Shown here in pieces: positions 63,401-64,000 of a DNA stretch of 64,000 bases. The notes under the pieces are model-generated. The model made no database searches, had not been told where the DNA came from, and saw nothing but the letters and a program-made list of their open reading frames with translations. Position numbers and translations under genes: made by a program. Source of the DNA: Pseudomonas cichorii (GTDB lineage Bacteria; Pseudomonadota; Gammaproteobacteria; Pseudomonadales; Pseudomonadaceae); assembly GCF_015471405.1 (NCBI RefSeq), contig NZ_BLVZ01000007.1, positions 124,001-188,000 on the forward strand, given 5' to 3'. Each line of letters opens with the position of its first letter. The stretch's first letter is position 1.

Positions 63401-64000
63401 CTAACCCAACCCCATCTCCACCCATACCCGCTGCGCGCTGTGATGCAATATGCCGTGCCGCCGCGCCAGGGCTTTGCGGTCTTTGCTGTAGCCGCCGCCA
63501 ATAACACCCATCACGGGAATATCACGGCCCAGGCAATGACGCATGACGGTTTCGTCCCGTGCGGCCAGGCCTTCATCGGTCAGTCGCAGGTAGCCGAGGG
63601 CGTCGTCCTTGTGAACATCCACTCCCGCGTCATAGAGCACCAGGTCCGGCTGGTAGATGGGTAGCAGGTAGTTGAGCAGGTCGTCGACGACTTTCAGGTA
63701 GTCCGCATCGCCCATGCCCATGGGCAGCGGGATGTCCCAGTCGCTCTGGGCCTTGCGGGCCGGGAAGTTCTTTTCGCAGTGCAGCGACACGGTAATGGCG
63801 TCGTCGGTGTCGGCGAGGATGCGTGCCGTGCCGTCGCCCTGATGCACGTCGCAGTCGAAGATCAGTACTTTACCCACGCGGCCGCTGGCCAGCAGGTAAT
63901 GGCTGATGACGGCCAGATCGTTGAAGATGCAGAACCCGGCCGGGTAGTCGTAGTGCGCATGATGGGTGCCGCCTGCAAGATGGCAGGCCAGGCCATGCTT
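63401..64000 (-). CDS. Histone-deacetylase-like hydrolase, C-terminal part
   Basis: Partial: open to base 64000, so ~100 N-terminal residues lie outside. The 199 visible residues contain the HDAC-family active site: the His pair in GGTHHAHYDYP, the zinc ligands Asp and His in IFDCDVHQGDGT, and the last Asp in YDAGVDVHKDDALG. Bacterial members deacetylate acetylpolyamines, acetoin-related or other small amides; the substrate is not clear. A GTG at 63877 is internal and not the start. Convergent with the toxin gene (3-bp gap). Confidence 0.92.
   Translation of the reverse strand, partial: KHGLACHLAGGTHHAHYDYPAGFCIFNDLAVISHYLLASGRVGKVLIFDCDVHQGDGTARILADTDDAITVSLHCEKNFPARKAQSDWDIPLPMGMGDADYLKVVDDLLNYLLPIYQPDLVLYDAGVDVHKDDALGYLRLTDEGLAARDETVMRHCLGRDIPVMGVIGGGYSKDRKALARRHGILHHSAQRVWVEMGLG

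Overview
The window is chromosomal DNA of a fluorescent Pseudomonas, most likely of the P. syringae group. Three things suggest this: the housekeeping gene order (rlpA-dacA-DUF493-lipB-lipA ... holA-lptE-leuS ... lnt-corC-ybeY-phoH-miaB ... hemL-thiE-thiD-ladS ... amn ... hrpB) follows the P. aeruginosa PA4000-to-PA3961 order as I remember it; the sensor kinase next to thiD matches LadS; and REP palindromes of the GGGAGCGAATTCATTCGCGAA type recur. No tRNA, rRNA, CRISPR array, insertion sequence or integrase was seen.

Region 1 (1-36281) is a core block. It covers cell-wall genes (rlpA, dacA, an MltB-type transglycosylase), lipoate synthesis (lipB, lipA), outer-membrane and lipoprotein assembly (lptE, lnt), replication (holA), translation and RNA (leuS, ybeY, miaB, rluE, and arfA, a very short gene with a built-in hairpin), heme and thiamine synthesis, alkylation repair (an Ada/AlkA fusion coupled to ogt), a LadS-like kinase without receiver domain, AMP nucleosidase, a cation efflux transporter and the HrpB helicase. 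A structured transcript ending in a good intrinsic terminator may lie at about 30783-30977.

Region 2 (36282-45782) is an AT-rich accessory island. It starts with an exported Rhs/YD-repeat protein, broken at a poly-A tract and split into two exported parts. The second part ends in a variable toxin-like tip followed by a likely immunity gene. Downstream is an array of small orphan immunity-like genes, most preceded by a short degenerate toxin-tail remnant, with a ~155-bp direct duplication, two homopolymer frameshifts and an in-frame stop. It reads as a record of successive toxin-tip replacement.

Region 3 (45783-54797) holds two accessory systems. The first is a divergent pair, a DUF4198 periplasmic protein and a TonB-dependent receptor, separated by two Zur-box-like palindromes, which points to zinc acquisition. 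The second is a tightly coupled five-gene operon: a BacA-like (prephenate decarboxylase family) protein, a DUF6421-like protein, an EamA exporter, an ATP-grasp ligase and a branched-chain-type aminotransferase. It is followed by a convergent Lrp-type regulator whose start lies beside a palindrome, divergent to a zinc alcohol dehydrogenase. The content parallels the bacilysin operon of Bacillus, and this is my best candidate for an undescribed small-peptide or amino-acid antimetabolite pathway.

Region 4 (54798-64000) returns to ordinary genes: an alcohol dehydrogenase, an EEP-family hydrolase, a YciC-like membrane protein, DUF2076 and NYN proteins, a DnaQ-like exonuclease, an RhlE-type helicase, an HI0933-type flavoprotein, a ParDE toxin-antitoxin pair and a histone-deacetylase-like hydrolase cut by the window edge.
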